A stretch of 11,136 nucleotides of DNA from JAAYYM01 sp964483545 (GCA_964483545.1 CAZACC010000071.1:1-11136); one strand, 5' to 3'. Counted from the first letter of the stretch, positions 1-7,732 are shown. Notes: generated by a model not told the origin, from the sequence alone. A program made the numbers and translations.

Positions 1-26
1 AGCAGGGAGAATAAGGAGAGTTAATA

Positions 27-551
27 ATGGGAGTTTTGGACAAGTTTTTGAACGCAATGAAATTAAACGACGAAGATTATGATGACTACGACGATGATTA
101 CTTTGATGAAGAAGATGATTTTCCGGAACAGGCTCCAAAGAAAAAGTCAGCTAAGCAGCAGTATACCAGACCAGATGATTTTATAGACGATAAGAAAGAA
201 AAGCCGACACCAAAAGTAACACCGATGCGTACAACCGGAAAGGTACGATCAACAGCCAGCGGTATGGAGGTTTGTGTGATTAAACCAACATCCGTTGAGG
301 ATGCCAGAGAGATTACTGAAACTTTGTTGGCAAATCGCACAGTTGTATTAAATCTAGAAGGTCTGGATGTGGATATTGCACAAAGAATCATCGATTTTAC
401 ATCTGGTTCCACATTTGCCATCAGTGGTAACCTGCAAAAGATCTCACATTACATCTTTATTATTACACCAAGAAGTGTAGATATATCAGGTGACTTTCAG
501 GAGATTTTATCCGGAGCATTTGATGTTCCGGCATTGAATAATAGATTTTGA
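27..551 (+). CDS. sepF: Cell division protein SepF
   Basis: SepF binds FtsZ and the inner face of the membrane, helping anchor and bundle the Z ring where FtsA is absent or partly redundant. The 174-residue protein has the family layout. A short N-terminal segment (residues 1-12, MGVLDKFLNAMK) is likely the amphipathic membrane-binding helix. A very acidic linker rich in Asp and Tyr (about 14-32) and a Lys/Pro-rich stretch (about 36-70) follow. The globular SepF core (about 80-165) includes VCVIKPTSVEDAREI, VVLNLEGLD, and GSTFAISGNLQKI, the region of the conserved dimer glycine. The ATG is preceded by AAGGAG at positions 13-18. The gene ends just before a terminator-like hairpin. In related bacteria sepF sits in the ylm cluster upstream of ylmH, divIVA and lspA; here ylmH and divIVA are absent and aroB lies between sepF and lspA. 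Identification is firm. Confidence 0.95.
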   Translation: MGVLDKFLNAMKLNDEDYDDYDDDYFDEEDDFPEQAPKKKSAKQQYTRPDDFIDDKKEKPTPKVTPMRTTGKVRSTASGMEVCVIKPTSVEDAREITETLLANRTVVLNLEGLDVDIAQRIIDFTSGSTFAISGNLQKISHYIFIITPRSVDISGDFQEILSGAFDVPALNNRF

Positions 552-563
552 TCAGATTGAGTC

Positions 564-594
564 AAAAGCTTCCTGCCGCTGGTAGGAGGCTTTT
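564..594 (+). terminator. Terminator-like hairpin after sepF, overlapping a ribosome site
   Basis: A 14-bp stem (564-577 with 581-594; two G-T wobbles) closes a 3-base GCT loop and ends in TTTT. It opens with AAAAGC and closes with GCTTTT, the usual form of a Firmicutes intrinsic terminator, and lies 12 bases after the sepF stop. Its 3' arm contains AGGAGG (584-589), which would be an ideal ribosome site for the ATG at 595. The same bases could thus end the sepF transcript and hide a start site. No separate promoter fits between this hairpin and aroB, so partial read-through or a promoter inside sepF is needed to express aroB. The hairpin is seen directly; its function is inferred. Confidence 0.75.
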
Positions 595-612
595 ATGTGT
601 GAGGTAAATACT

Positions 613-1737
613 ATGTCCTATGAAATTAATGTAAACTGCAAGAATATGAAATCAAAAGTCTTAGATTATTCCGTTTTCATCTATGACTCGTTTAATGAAC
701 TTCCAAATGCACTGATTCAGAGTGTTTCCGACTGCAATCTCTCTGTTTGCGTTGTTTCAGACAGTCATGTGTCTTCTCTATATTCCGAAAAAGTCATTAA
801 ACTTTTAGAAACATGTGCTAAAAGAGTGCTCCTGTTTGAATTTGAAGCAGGAGAGCGGCAAAAAAATTTACATACAGTAGAAAAGCTATATTTATTTCTG
901 CTAGAACATCAATTCGGACGAAAAGATATGTTAATTGCTCTTGGGGGCGGAGTCACTGGTGACCTGACAGGTTATTCAGCAGCTACCTATATGAGAGGAA
1001 TTGAGTTCATACAGATACCGACTACATTATTATCTCAGGTTGACAGCAGTATTGGAGGAAAAACTGGAGTCGATTTAGATTCCTATAAGAATATGGTGGG
1101 TGCATTTAAAATGCCTCGACTTGTATATATCAATACTTCTGTATTAAATACACTGCCTGATAGAGAATACAGCTCTGGTATGGCAGAGGTTCTGAAATCA
1201 GCATTGATTAAAGATGCAGTTTTCTATGAATGGCTGATTGATCACTTTAATGAAATCAACGAAAAGAAACCAGATATTGTATCTGAAATGATTCATCGTA
1301 CTTGCCTGATCAAAAAGAATGTGGTAGAAAAGGATCCGACAGAGCAGGGTGACCGAGCTTTGCTGAATTTTGGTCATACATTAGGGCATGCACTTGAAAA
1401 ATATAAGAATTTTTCTCTGACACATGGCGAGTGTGTGGCACTCGGTTGTATTATGGCCGCATATATCTCATGGAAAAAAGAGTTATTATCTATGGATGAG
1501 TATTATGAAATCAGAGATATGTTTGTACCTTTTGAGCTGCCCATTTCTATTGATCATATTGTTCCTGAGGATATCGTTGCGTTAACATCTTCAGATAAAA
1601 AAATGACGGATGGTACACTCAAATTTATATTATTAAAGAAAATAGGCAAAGCAGTTATTCATACAGATGTCAGGCAAGATGAGATGCTGGCTGCCGTAAA
1701 TGAAATATTCTTTCAGGAAGAGGAACTTTATGACTAA
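613..1737 (+). CDS. aroB: 3-dehydroquinate synthase AroB
   Basis: AroB converts DAHP to 3-dehydroquinate, the second step of the shikimate pathway for aromatic amino acids; it is an NAD- and metal-dependent cytosolic enzyme. Numbered from the ATG at 613 (374 aa), the NAD-binding motif GGGVTGDLTGYSAATYMRG spans 111-129, followed by IPTTLLSQVDSSIGGKTGVD at 135-154 and KNMVGAF at 159-165. The three expected metal ligands are E192 (GMAEVLK), H255 (NFGHTLGHALE) and H271 (THGE). A late DKK (328-330) also fits the family. Length is normal. An in-frame ATG at 595 has a perfect AGGAGG, but that site lies in the hairpin stem. The ATG at 613 has GAGGT at 601-605, 7 bases upstream, outside the stem, so I prefer it. 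The stop overlaps lspA by 8 bases. The enzyme looks intact. Its place between sepF and lspA is unusual compared with Bacillus. Confidence 0.93.
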   Translation: MSYEINVNCKNMKSKVLDYSVFIYDSFNELPNALIQSVSDCNLSVCVVSDSHVSSLYSEKVIKLLETCAKRVLLFEFEAGERQKNLHTVEKLYLFLLEHQFGRKDMLIALGGGVTGDLTGYSAATYMRGIEFIQIPTTLLSQVDSSIGGKTGVDLDSYKNMVGAFKMPRLVYINTSVLNTLPDREYSSGMAEVLKSALIKDAVFYEWLIDHFNEINEKKPDIVSEMIHRTCLIKKNVVEKDPTEQGDRALLNFGHTLGHALEKYKNFSLTHGECVALGCIMAAYISWKKELLSMDEYYEIRDMFVPFELPISIDHIVPEDIVALTSSDKKMTDGTLKFILLKKIGKAVIHTDVRQDEMLAAVNEIFFQEEELYD

Positions 1738-2257
1738 AAAATTAATCAGAATGATAGTAGAACTTTTATGTATTGGAATGCTCATACTGGCGGATCAGAT
1801 TACAAAGATCTGGGCCGTCAATACTCTGAAAGAAGGACGAGTCATTGAATTGATCCCTGGTGTTCTTCAGTTTCATTATTTAGAAAATCAGGGTGCGGCA
1901 TTCGGAATCCTGCAGAACCAGCAGACATTCTTTGTGATAGCGGGGGCTATGATTTTATGTCTTGTTATGTATATTTTATTTGTGACCCCACATGAACGTA
2001 AGTACCGTATATTAAATGTATTACTCGTTATGATCGCTTCGGGTGCAATCGGCAATATGATAGATCGGGTCAATCTTGGATACGTTGTTGATTTCATTTA
2101 TGTATCGGCGATTAATTTTCCGATCTTCAATGTCGCTGACTGTTATGTGACAGTGGCTACAATTCTTCTTGCATTGGTGATATTGTTTTATTATCAGGAA
2201 GAGGATCTGGCGGTGTTCGGTTTTAAAAAGAAAGAGAATAAAGATGGAACAAAATAA
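1730..2257 (+). CDS. lspA: Lipoprotein signal peptidase (signal peptidase II)
   Basis: LspA is an integral membrane aspartyl protease that cuts the signal peptide from diacylglyceryl-modified prolipoproteins before the lipobox cysteine. From the ATG at 1730 the protein has 175 residues and four hydrophobic segments (about 8-22, 66-84, 95-110, 139-155). The family motifs are present: ADQITK (21-26), ENQGAAFG (52-59), GNMIDRVNLGYVVDF (108-122) and FNVADCYV (133-140), giving catalytic aspartates D121 and D137. A longer reading from the ATG at 1700 would add ten residues inside aroB. The start at 1730 is preferred because AGGAAGAGG (1715-1723) precedes it and MTKKLIRM is a normal LspA N-terminus. 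The 8-base overlap with aroB and 14-base overlap with the next gene point to translational coupling. Linkage to an RluD/YlyB-type gene is typical of Firmicutes. Confidence 0.95.
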   Translation: MTKKLIRMIVELLCIGMLILADQITKIWAVNTLKEGRVIELIPGVLQFHYLENQGAAFGILQNQQTFFVIAGAMILCLVMYILFVTPHERKYRILNVLLVMIASGAIGNMIDRVNLGYVVDFIYVSAINFPIFNVADCYVTVATILLALVILFYYQEEDLAVFGFKKKENKDGTK

Positions 2258-3158
2258 TTATGTCGTCGAAGAACAATTTGACGGAATACGGATTGACAAA
2301 TGTATGGCTACCGTTTTTAATCATTTGTCCCGTTCTTATATACAAAGAATCATCAAAGAAGAGAAAGTCACTGTTAACCATATGATTTGTAAAGCAAATG
2401 ATAAGGTGCATACAGGTGATCGTCTCTCTTTTTGTGTAGAGGATCCGATTGAGCCAGAAATTTTGGCTGAAAACATTCCACTTGAAATCCTGTATGAGGA
2501 TCATGATCTGCTGATTGTGAATAAACCAAAGGGAATGGTCGTACATCCTGCTCCTGGACATTACAGCAATACGCTCGTCAATGCATTGATGTATCATTGT
2601 AAGAATGATCTTTCTGGAATTAACGGAGTTATGCGTCCTGGTATCGTCCATCGCATTGATATGGACACAACAGGTTCTATATTGATTTGCAAAAATGATC
2701 TCGCACATAGCAGTATAGCGGCTCAATTAAAAGAACATAGCATTACACGTGTTTATGAAGCCATTGTCGATGGGGTAATAGCGGAGGATAATGGTACGAT
2801 TAATCATATCATCGGAAGACATCCTGTCGATCGAAAGAAAATGTCCATCAATGTGAGAAATGGAAAACATGCAGTAACTCATTATACCGTCCTACAGCGT
2901 TTTCAAAATCATACCTATATAGAATGTAGACTGGAAACAGGACGTACTCATCAGATTAGAGTCCATCTTGCAAGCATCGGACATCCTGTATCAGGAGATG
3001 AGGTATATGGGAGGCAAAAAACCCCATATAACCTTCGGGGACAGACATTGCATGCCAAAACAATTGGGTTTATTCATCCCCGTACCAATCAATATATGGA
3101 ATTTGAGGCTCCTTTACCAGCATATTTTGTGGAATTACTAAAAAACAACACTTTATAA
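2244..3158 (+). CDS. RluD-family (YlyB-type) pseudouridine synthase
   Basis: This enzyme isomerises uridine to pseudouridine in RNA, most likely large-subunit rRNA. The closest named relative by context is Bacillus YlyB, also next to lspA; E. coli RluD modifies helix 69 of 23S rRNA. The 304-residue protein has an N-terminal S4-like RNA-binding domain (about 13-60, IRIDKCMATVFNHLSRSYIQ) and a RluA/RluD catalytic domain. The latter carries NKPKGMVVHP (93-102), the signature HRIDMDTTG (136-144) with catalytic D139, VYEAIVDG (170-177) and GRTHQIRVHLASIGHPVSGD (233-252). The signature has Met and Thr where Lys and Ser are more common, but the aspartate is kept. It overlaps the end of lspA by 14 bases, with only a weak purine-rich ribosome site, which suggests coupling. 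The family is sure; the exact target uridine is not. Confidence 0.93.
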   Translation: MEQNNYVVEEQFDGIRIDKCMATVFNHLSRSYIQRIIKEEKVTVNHMICKANDKVHTGDRLSFCVEDPIEPEILAENIPLEILYEDHDLLIVNKPKGMVVHPAPGHYSNTLVNALMYHCKNDLSGINGVMRPGIVHRIDMDTTGSILICKNDLAHSSIAAQLKEHSITRVYEAIVDGVIAEDNGTINHIIGRHPVDRKKMSINVRNGKHAVTHYTVLQRFQNHTYIECRLETGRTHQIRVHLASIGHPVSGDEVYGRQKTPYNLRGQTLHAKTIGFIHPRTNQYMEFEAPLPAYFVELLKNNTL

Positions 3159-3186
3159 AATTAGCATAATAAAGTACCTGGAAGTA

Positions 3187-3215
3187 TTGCGGTTTCAATT
3201 TTTCTATGCTATAAT
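3187..3215 (+). promoter_or_regulatory. Extended -10 promoter for the unknown gene and cstA
   Basis: A perfect -10 TATAAT (3210-3215) is preceded by TGC (3207-3209), making an extended -10. A weak -35, TTGCGG (3187-3192), lies at the ideal 17-base spacing. Transcription would begin near 3222, giving a U-rich leader of about 60 bases before the TTG start at 3283. This shows that an open frame reaching back to the TTG at 3187 is not translated from there. The rest of the 124-bp gap after the pseudouridine synthase shows no clear terminator. Confidence 0.65.
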
Positions 3216-3282
3216 TCTTAATAGATTTTTAATAATTTTTTTATTAATTATTCAAATCCCAAGTAGAAAGTTGGTAACAAAG

Positions 3283-3807
3283 TTGACCCGCGAAGAAGGC
3301 TTGCGTAAGGTACTCAAAAGCTATGAAGCATATTATGATGTTGAAGAATGTGAAGTAACTGCAGAATTTCCGTTAGTTGCTACATGTTCTTTTTATGTGC
3401 ATTCCGAAAAGTATGTGTTAGTCAAGAAAGCCAAGCTTTGGTCCGCTGACAGCAACGAATATGTCTATATTTTTTCTGTTCCTGTTTTTAATAAGACAAT
3501 TTATGAGAAATGCCGTGATTATGCATATGAAAAGGGTATGGCACTGATAGACCCTAAGCCTGGTCATATGTATACATATATTACTACTCTTTTTGTGTGT
3601 GATCAGAGCGAGAAAGACGCTGTAAGGGCACTGAAGAGATGCAGGCTTCACAAGAATTTTCAATTTTCGCTTTTAGGATGGATGGATTTCCATACTGCTT
3701 TGATTGATTTAGCGACCAACAAGGTTTATACCAATGGAAGTGGCCATGAAAATGCGAAATTTTTGAAAAGTATAATTCATGTTAAAAACAAAAAAAGGGA
3801 GGTATAA
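3283..3807 (+). CDS. Unrecognised conserved-looking protein upstream of cstA
   Basis: I cannot assign a function. From the TTG at 3283 it has 174 residues, starting MTREEGLRKVLKSYEAYYDV (TTG read as Met). It has no signal peptide or membrane segment, so it is probably cytosolic. It is mixed alpha/beta, with strand-like blocks FPLVATCSFYVH (29-40), EYVYIFSVPVF (59-69) and TTLFVCD (101-107), and a C-terminal block FQFSLLGWMDFHTALIDLATNKVYTN (126-151). The last residues are Lys-rich. There is no ATG near the start: TTG at 3283 or 3271 are the options, both with poor ribosome sites; 3283 gives the more natural N-terminus. An apparent extension to 3187 overlaps the promoter and encodes an odd hydrophobic stretch, so it is rejected. 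Its last codons contain the cstA ribosome site and only two bases separate the genes, so the two are co-expressed. A role in regulating or assisting the transporter is a guess from this linkage. Confidence 0.8.
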   Translation: MTREEGLRKVLKSYEAYYDVEECEVTAEFPLVATCSFYVHSEKYVLVKKAKLWSADSNEYVYIFSVPVFNKTIYEKCRDYAYEKGMALIDPKPGHMYTYITTLFVCDQSEKDAVRALKRCRLHKNFQFSLLGWMDFHTALIDLATNKVYTNGSGHENAKFLKSIIHVKNKKREV

Positions 3808-3809
3808 AC

Positions 3810-5564
3810 ATGAATGCAGCAGTAATTTTAGTTGTAAGTATTATTTTATTGGTCTGTGGCTATTTATTTTATGGGAGATGGCTTGCAAAGACCTGGGGAG
3901 TAGATGAGAGTAAATCAACTCCATCCCATGACATGGAAGACGGTATCGATTATGTACCTGCAAAATCACCAGTCTTAATGGGACACCATTTCTCATCAAT
4001 TGCAGGTGCTGGTCCGATTAACGGACCTATTCAAGCCGCAGTATTTGGTTGGGTACCTGTGTTCCTTTGGGTTGTTGTCGGTGGTATTTTCTTTGGTGCC
4101 GTACATGACTTTGGCGCATTATTTGCATCTATTCGTCACAAGGGACAGTCTATTGGTGAAGTCATCGCTGATACCATGGGCGCAAAATCAAAAAAACTGT
4201 TTATTGTTTTTGCCTATCTGACCTTACTTCTGGTTGTGGCAGCATTTACATCCATCGTAGCAAGCACCTTTGCTGTCACTCCTGAAATGACAGAAGCAGC
4301 AGCAAATGCAAACGCATCGACAGCGATGATTTCATTGTTGTTCATTCTTCTTGCAATTGCTTTTGGTTTCGCAGTATACAGAAGAAATGCACCTGTTGGA
4401 ATTTCCACAGTACTTGGTATTGCTGGTATCATTATTATTGTAGCAATTGGATTGAACTGGCATCCAATTACTTTATCTGCAACTGTTTGGATGATTATTC
4501 TTGGATTCTATATTTTGGTTGCTTCTGTAACACCTGTATGGATTCTATTACAGCCGCGTGATTATTTGAGTTCTTTCCTTCTTTATTTTATGATTATTGT
4601 CGCATTTATCGGTATTATCGGTGCGGCCATCACAGGGAATGCAAGTCTGGATATTCCTGCATTCACAGGATTTACTGCAGCAAATGGAAATGGTTTGTTT
4701 GCAAAGGGAACATTATTCCCTGCATTATTTATTACAATTGCCTGCGGAGCTATTTCTGGATTCCACTCGCTAGTATCTTCAGGAACAACTGCTAAACAGA
4801 TTGATAATGAAAGGGATGCTTTACCGATTGGTTTTGGTGCGATGTTAATTGAGTGCGTGGTTGCAATCGTTGCTCTTTGTGCTGTTGGATACGTATGGAA
4901 TACTGTAAGTTCAACAGACCCTGAGGCATTGAAAGCAGCGGGTCTAGCAGCACCTACAGCCGTATTTGCTAAAGGTATTTCACAGATGATTGGCACATTT
5001 GTTGGCGCTGAAAGTCAAATTGTTACAGTATCATATAGTATGCTGGTACTCGCTGTTTCTGTATTCTGTCTGACATCTTTGGATACAGCTACGCGCCTTG
5101 CACGTTATATGTTCCAAGAGTTTTGGCTTGAGCCAGGGCAGTCTGCTGAGGATGTAACAGGATATAAGAAAGTTCTTGTGAATCCCTATGTATCTACAAT
5201 CATTACCGTAATCCTTGGTGTCGCTCTTGGTATGACTGGATTTGCCAAGATTTGGCCTCTGTTTGGTGCCGCTAATCAGTTACTTGCAGCTCTTGGTCTT
5301 CTTGCAGTTGCTACATGGCTCGGAAAGATTGGTAAAAAGAATAAGATGTTTTTTATTCCTATGGCATTCATGCTATTCGTTACGATTACCTCACTTTGCT
5401 TCACATTAAAGACAAACCTGACAAACATCATGGGGGGAACAGAAGTAGGCTGGAGTATCATTCGTTTCGTGATCAGTGCACTGTTAGTGATTCTCGCCAT
5501 CATTCTTGCAATTGATGGTATTAAGACATTAAAGAATCAGTTGAAGAAATCAGCTAAGGCTTAA
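3810..5564 (+). CDS. cstA: Carbon starvation protein A family transporter
   Basis: CstA-family proteins are multi-pass membrane transporters; characterised E. coli members take up peptides (CstA) or pyruvate (BtsT). The 584-residue protein is hydrophobic throughout, with roughly 15 membrane segments. It has the family motifs GHHFSSIAGAGPINGPIQA (58-76), GAVHDFGALFASIRHKGQSI (96-115), WILLQPRDYLSSFLLY (244-259) and GFHSLVSSGTTAKQI (317-331), and ends in a Lys-rich cytosolic tail. It is shorter than the E. coli protein of about 700 residues but matches the shorter form common in Firmicutes. A strong ribosome site GGGAGGT (3797-3803) lies in the end of the preceding gene, and a clear terminator follows. 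The small YbdD/YjiX-type protein that follows E. coli cstA and btsT is not present; the unknown gene upstream may be the local partner. The substrate, peptides or pyruvate, cannot be decided from sequence. Confidence 0.93.
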   Translation: MNAAVILVVSIILLVCGYLFYGRWLAKTWGVDESKSTPSHDMEDGIDYVPAKSPVLMGHHFSSIAGAGPINGPIQAAVFGWVPVFLWVVVGGIFFGAVHDFGALFASIRHKGQSIGEVIADTMGAKSKKLFIVFAYLTLLLVVAAFTSIVASTFAVTPEMTEAAANANASTAMISLLFILLAIAFGFAVYRRNAPVGISTVLGIAGIIIIVAIGLNWHPITLSATVWMIILGFYILVASVTPVWILLQPRDYLSSFLLYFMIIVAFIGIIGAAITGNASLDIPAFTGFTAANGNGLFAKGTLFPALFITIACGAISGFHSLVSSGTTAKQIDNERDALPIGFGAMLIECVVAIVALCAVGYVWNTVSSTDPEALKAAGLAAPTAVFAKGISQMIGTFVGAESQIVTVSYSMLVLAVSVFCLTSLDTATRLARYMFQEFWLEPGQSAEDVTGYKKVLVNPYVSTIITVILGVALGMTGFAKIWPLFGAANQLLAALGLLAVATWLGKIGKKNKMFFIPMAFMLFVTITSLCFTLKTNLTNIMGGTEVGWSIIRFVISALLVILAIILAIDGIKTLKNQLKKSAKA

Positions 5565-5590
5565 ATTTATAAGCTGTTTTAACAACATTT

Positions 5591-5623
5591 TAACCCCTTA
5601 TACAGAGTATAAGGGGTTATTTT
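5591..5623 (+). terminator. Intrinsic terminator after cstA
   Basis: A perfect 13-bp stem, TAACCCCTTATAC (5591-5603) with its complement at 5607-5619, encloses a 3-base AGA loop and is followed by TTTT (5620-5623). It lies 26 bases after the cstA stop and closes that unit before the next promoter. Confidence 0.92.
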
Positions 5624-5627
5624 GATA

Positions 5628-5656
5628 TATACAACTTTCATAAAATAAGGTATACT
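5628..5656 (+). promoter_or_regulatory. Promoter for the cytidylate-kinase-like gene
   Basis: TATACT (5651-5656) is a good -10 and TATACA (5628-5633) matches four of six -35 positions, with 17 bases between them. It lies just after the cstA terminator and would give a leader of roughly 40 bases before the ATG at 5704, which has the ribosome site AAGGGGTG at 5692-5699. The assignment rests on sequence match only. Confidence 0.6.
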
Positions 5657-5703
5657 TGAATCGTAGTGTTAGATAATATCCAATCTTTCAAAGGGGTGAT
5701 TGT

Positions 5704-6330
5704 ATGAAGACCATTATTACAATAGGAAGACAATTCGGAAGTGCCGGAAGAGAAGTGGGAGAGAAGTTAGCAGCTAATTTCGGAATCAAGTGTTATGATA
5801 AGGAGTTGCTACAGCGAGCAGCAAAAGATAGTGGGCTTTGCCCTGAGATTTTCGAGAATCATGATGAAAAGCCCACCAGCAGTTTTCTATACAATCTGGT
5901 AATGGATACGTATTCATTCGGATATAACGCATCATCATTTATAGATATGCCGATCAGTCATAAGGTCTTTCTTGCTCAGTTCGATGCAATAAAAAATATA
6001 GCTGAAGAAGGTCCCTGTGTGATTGTCGGAAGATGTGCAGATTATGCATTAGCTGATTTTAGTAATTGCGTGCATCTATTTATTCATGCTGATTTTGAAA
6101 GCAGGGTAAAAAGAATTAGTGAAAAGTATGACCTGGAACCTGTTAAAGCGAAAGAAATGATCATCAAAAAAGATAAGCAGAGATCAAATTATTATAACTA
6201 TTATTCTTCAAAGAAATGGAGTCATGCAGACAGTTACCATCTTTCCGTTGACAGCAGTCTTCTAGGTGTAGACGGTACAGTGCAGCTAATCACACAGTTC
6301 ATAGAAGATTTTGAAAAAAGAAACCAGTAG
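5704..6330 (+). CDS. Cytidylate-kinase-like protein
   Basis: This is a P-loop nucleotide kinase of the cytidylate-kinase-like family (Cytidylate_kin2 type), distinct from the canonical Cmk that phosphorylates CMP. The 208-residue protein starts MKTIITIGRQFGSAGREVGE, where GRQFGSAGR (8-16) is the variant Walker A loop. CYDKELL (30-36) follows. CVIVGRCADYAL (105-116) precedes HLFIHAD (124-130). A Lys/Arg/Tyr-rich segment DKQRSNYYNYYSSKKW (157-172) resembles the lid. YHLSVDSSLLGVDG (178-191) is the usual C-terminal strand. Members are common in Clostridia and most have no proven substrate, so CMP kinase activity should not be assumed. It has its own promoter and lies 20 bases upstream of the permease gene, with which it probably forms an operon. 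Confidence 0.85.
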   Translation: MKTIITIGRQFGSAGREVGEKLAANFGIKCYDKELLQRAAKDSGLCPEIFENHDEKPTSSFLYNLVMDTYSFGYNASSFIDMPISHKVFLAQFDAIKNIAEEGPCVIVGRCADYALADFSNCVHLFIHADFESRVKRISEKYDLEPVKAKEMIIKKDKQRSNYYNYYSSKKWSHADSYHLSVDSSLLGVDGTVQLITQFIEDFEKRNQ

Positions 6331-6350
6331 TCATAGGAGAGAGCAATCAG

Positions 6351-7697
6351 ATGAAATATCATTGGGATAAGAAATTTCTTTATTGGGGCGTAACTGGCAC
6401 CATTGTATTAAGTAGTGCAATTTTGTTTTATTATGCATTGTTTAAAGGTGCAGATATTTCCATCATGTGGAACCGCGCAATCAAAATATTAATGCCAATT
6501 CTAGATGGTCTTGGATTGGCATATCTTTTATCGTTCCTATTAAATGCAATTGAAAAGAAGATCCTATATCCTTTAGCAATAAAAATGAAATGCAAGATTA
6601 CGGATAAAACAAAGAAGATTATTCGAAATGTTGGAGTTTTTTTTACTGCAGTTATTTTTCTGTTATTATTGTATAGCTTGATTATGTTAATTGTTCCTCA
6701 ACTGTTAACCAGTATTCAGAGTATTGTTTCAAAGATACCGACATATTTCAACCAAATCAGCATCTGGCTTGCAGCTACTCTTAAGAATTATCCTGAGATA
6801 GAGAAGCTGACCATAGATTACTGGGCAGATATTGAAAGTTGGCTGACCACACAGGCTTTACCAAGTGCACAAGAGATGCTAAAACAGGCTTCTAATTCAC
6901 TTTTGGGCGGTGTATGGACTTTTCTTGTTGCCACATGGGACTTTGTTATTGGTTTTATTATTTCAATCTATCTGCTGACAGGAAAAGAGAAGTTTTGTGC
7001 ACAATCAAAAAAGGTCATCTATGCATTTCTTAATGAAGACAAGGCGAATACATTTTTAAATAATCTTCGTTTTACAAATAAGACATTCGGAGGATTTCTG
7101 ACTGGAAAGATTCTCGATTCACTAATCATCGGTATCCTTTGTTATATCGGTATGGAGATATTAAAACTCCCATATGCATTGTTGGTCAGTGTGATCGTCG
7201 GAATCACGAATATCATACCGTTTTTTGGACCTTATCTCGGAGCAGTACCGAGTGCCATTATCATATTAATGGTAAGTCCTTCAAAAGCATTGTATTTCTT
7301 AATTTTCATACTGGTTCTGCAACAATTTGATGGAAATATACTTGGTCCTAAAATATTAGGCGATTCTACAGGATTATCAAGCTTCTGGGTTATTTTTTCC
7401 ATTACGTTATTCGGAGGATTGATGGGGATATTAGGTATGTTTATAGGCGTACCTTTATTCGCAGTTATCTATGCGGCATTTAAAACCATTGTGAACCAAA
7501 AGCTTGAGAAAAAGGGATTAACTGCAGAAACAGCTTTTTATATGAGCAGTTCTGGGAATCCATACTTCAACAATCATTCAGATCACTCTGGGACATCCAT
7601 TTGTTTTTCAAAGAGTAAGGTTGAAGTGACACAGAATCAACAAACCGTATCCTATGAACGAAAAAACGTTGAAACAGATCATACTGAACAAAAGTAA
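6351..7697 (+). CDS. AI-2E family transporter (PerM/TqsA-type permease)
   Basis: This is an integral membrane protein of the AI-2E transporter superfamily. Members have been linked to autoinducer-2 export, ion/proton antiport or small-molecule efflux; the substrate here is unknown. The 448-residue protein shows the family pattern: two N-terminal hydrophobic segments (about 13-30, 44-64), a third at about 94-115, then a long extracytoplasmic/amphipathic region (about 118-185). Next come a membrane segment (about 187-209) and the conserved C-terminal half with GGFLTGKILDSLIIGILCYI (247-266), TNIIPFFGPYLGAVPSAII (286-304) and QQFDGNILGPKILGDSTGLS (324-343). The last 60 or so residues (about 388-448) are polar, low in hydrophobics and probably disordered. 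The ribosome site AGGAGAG (6335-6341) fits the ATG. It follows the kinase-like gene by 20 bases. Confidence 0.88.
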   Translation: MKYHWDKKFLYWGVTGTIVLSSAILFYYALFKGADISIMWNRAIKILMPILDGLGLAYLLSFLLNAIEKKILYPLAIKMKCKITDKTKKIIRNVGVFFTAVIFLLLLYSLIMLIVPQLLTSIQSIVSKIPTYFNQISIWLAATLKNYPEIEKLTIDYWADIESWLTTQALPSAQEMLKQASNSLLGGVWTFLVATWDFVIGFIISIYLLTGKEKFCAQSKKVIYAFLNEDKANTFLNNLRFTNKTFGGFLTGKILDSLIIGILCYIGMEILKLPYALLVSVIVGITNIIPFFGPYLGAVPSAIIILMVSPSKALYFLIFILVLQQFDGNILGPKILGDSTGLSSFWVIFSITLFGGLMGILGMFIGVPLFAVIYAAFKTIVNQKLEKKGLTAETAFYMSSSGNPYFNNHSDHSGTSICFSKSKVEVTQNQQTVSYERKNVETDHTEQK

Positions 7698-7732
7698 ACG
7701 CTTGGAGAACAAGTGGTTTGTCCTGAAAAGAG

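Noticed and set aside
595..612. ATG at 595 as the start of aroB
   Set aside because: Its AGGAGG lies inside a 14-bp stem ending in a U-tract. The ATG at 613 has its own exposed GAGGT site. I prefer 613 but cannot exclude 595.
2223..2726. Long open frame on the minus strand across the pseudouridine synthase
   Set aside because: It is antisense to a gene with all RluD-family motifs, lacks a recognisable domain, and fits a shadow of the real coding frame.
3159..3190. Terminator after the pseudouridine synthase gene
   Set aside because: I looked for a stem followed by a T-run and found none that was convincing; read-through into the cstA unit is possible.
3187..3282. N-terminal extension of the unknown protein upstream of cstA, starting at TTG 3187 with a hydrophobic stretch
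   Set aside because: It overlaps the extended -10 promoter (TATAAT at 3210-3215), so these bases lie mostly upstream of or at the transcript start. It is very AT-rich and has no ribosome site.
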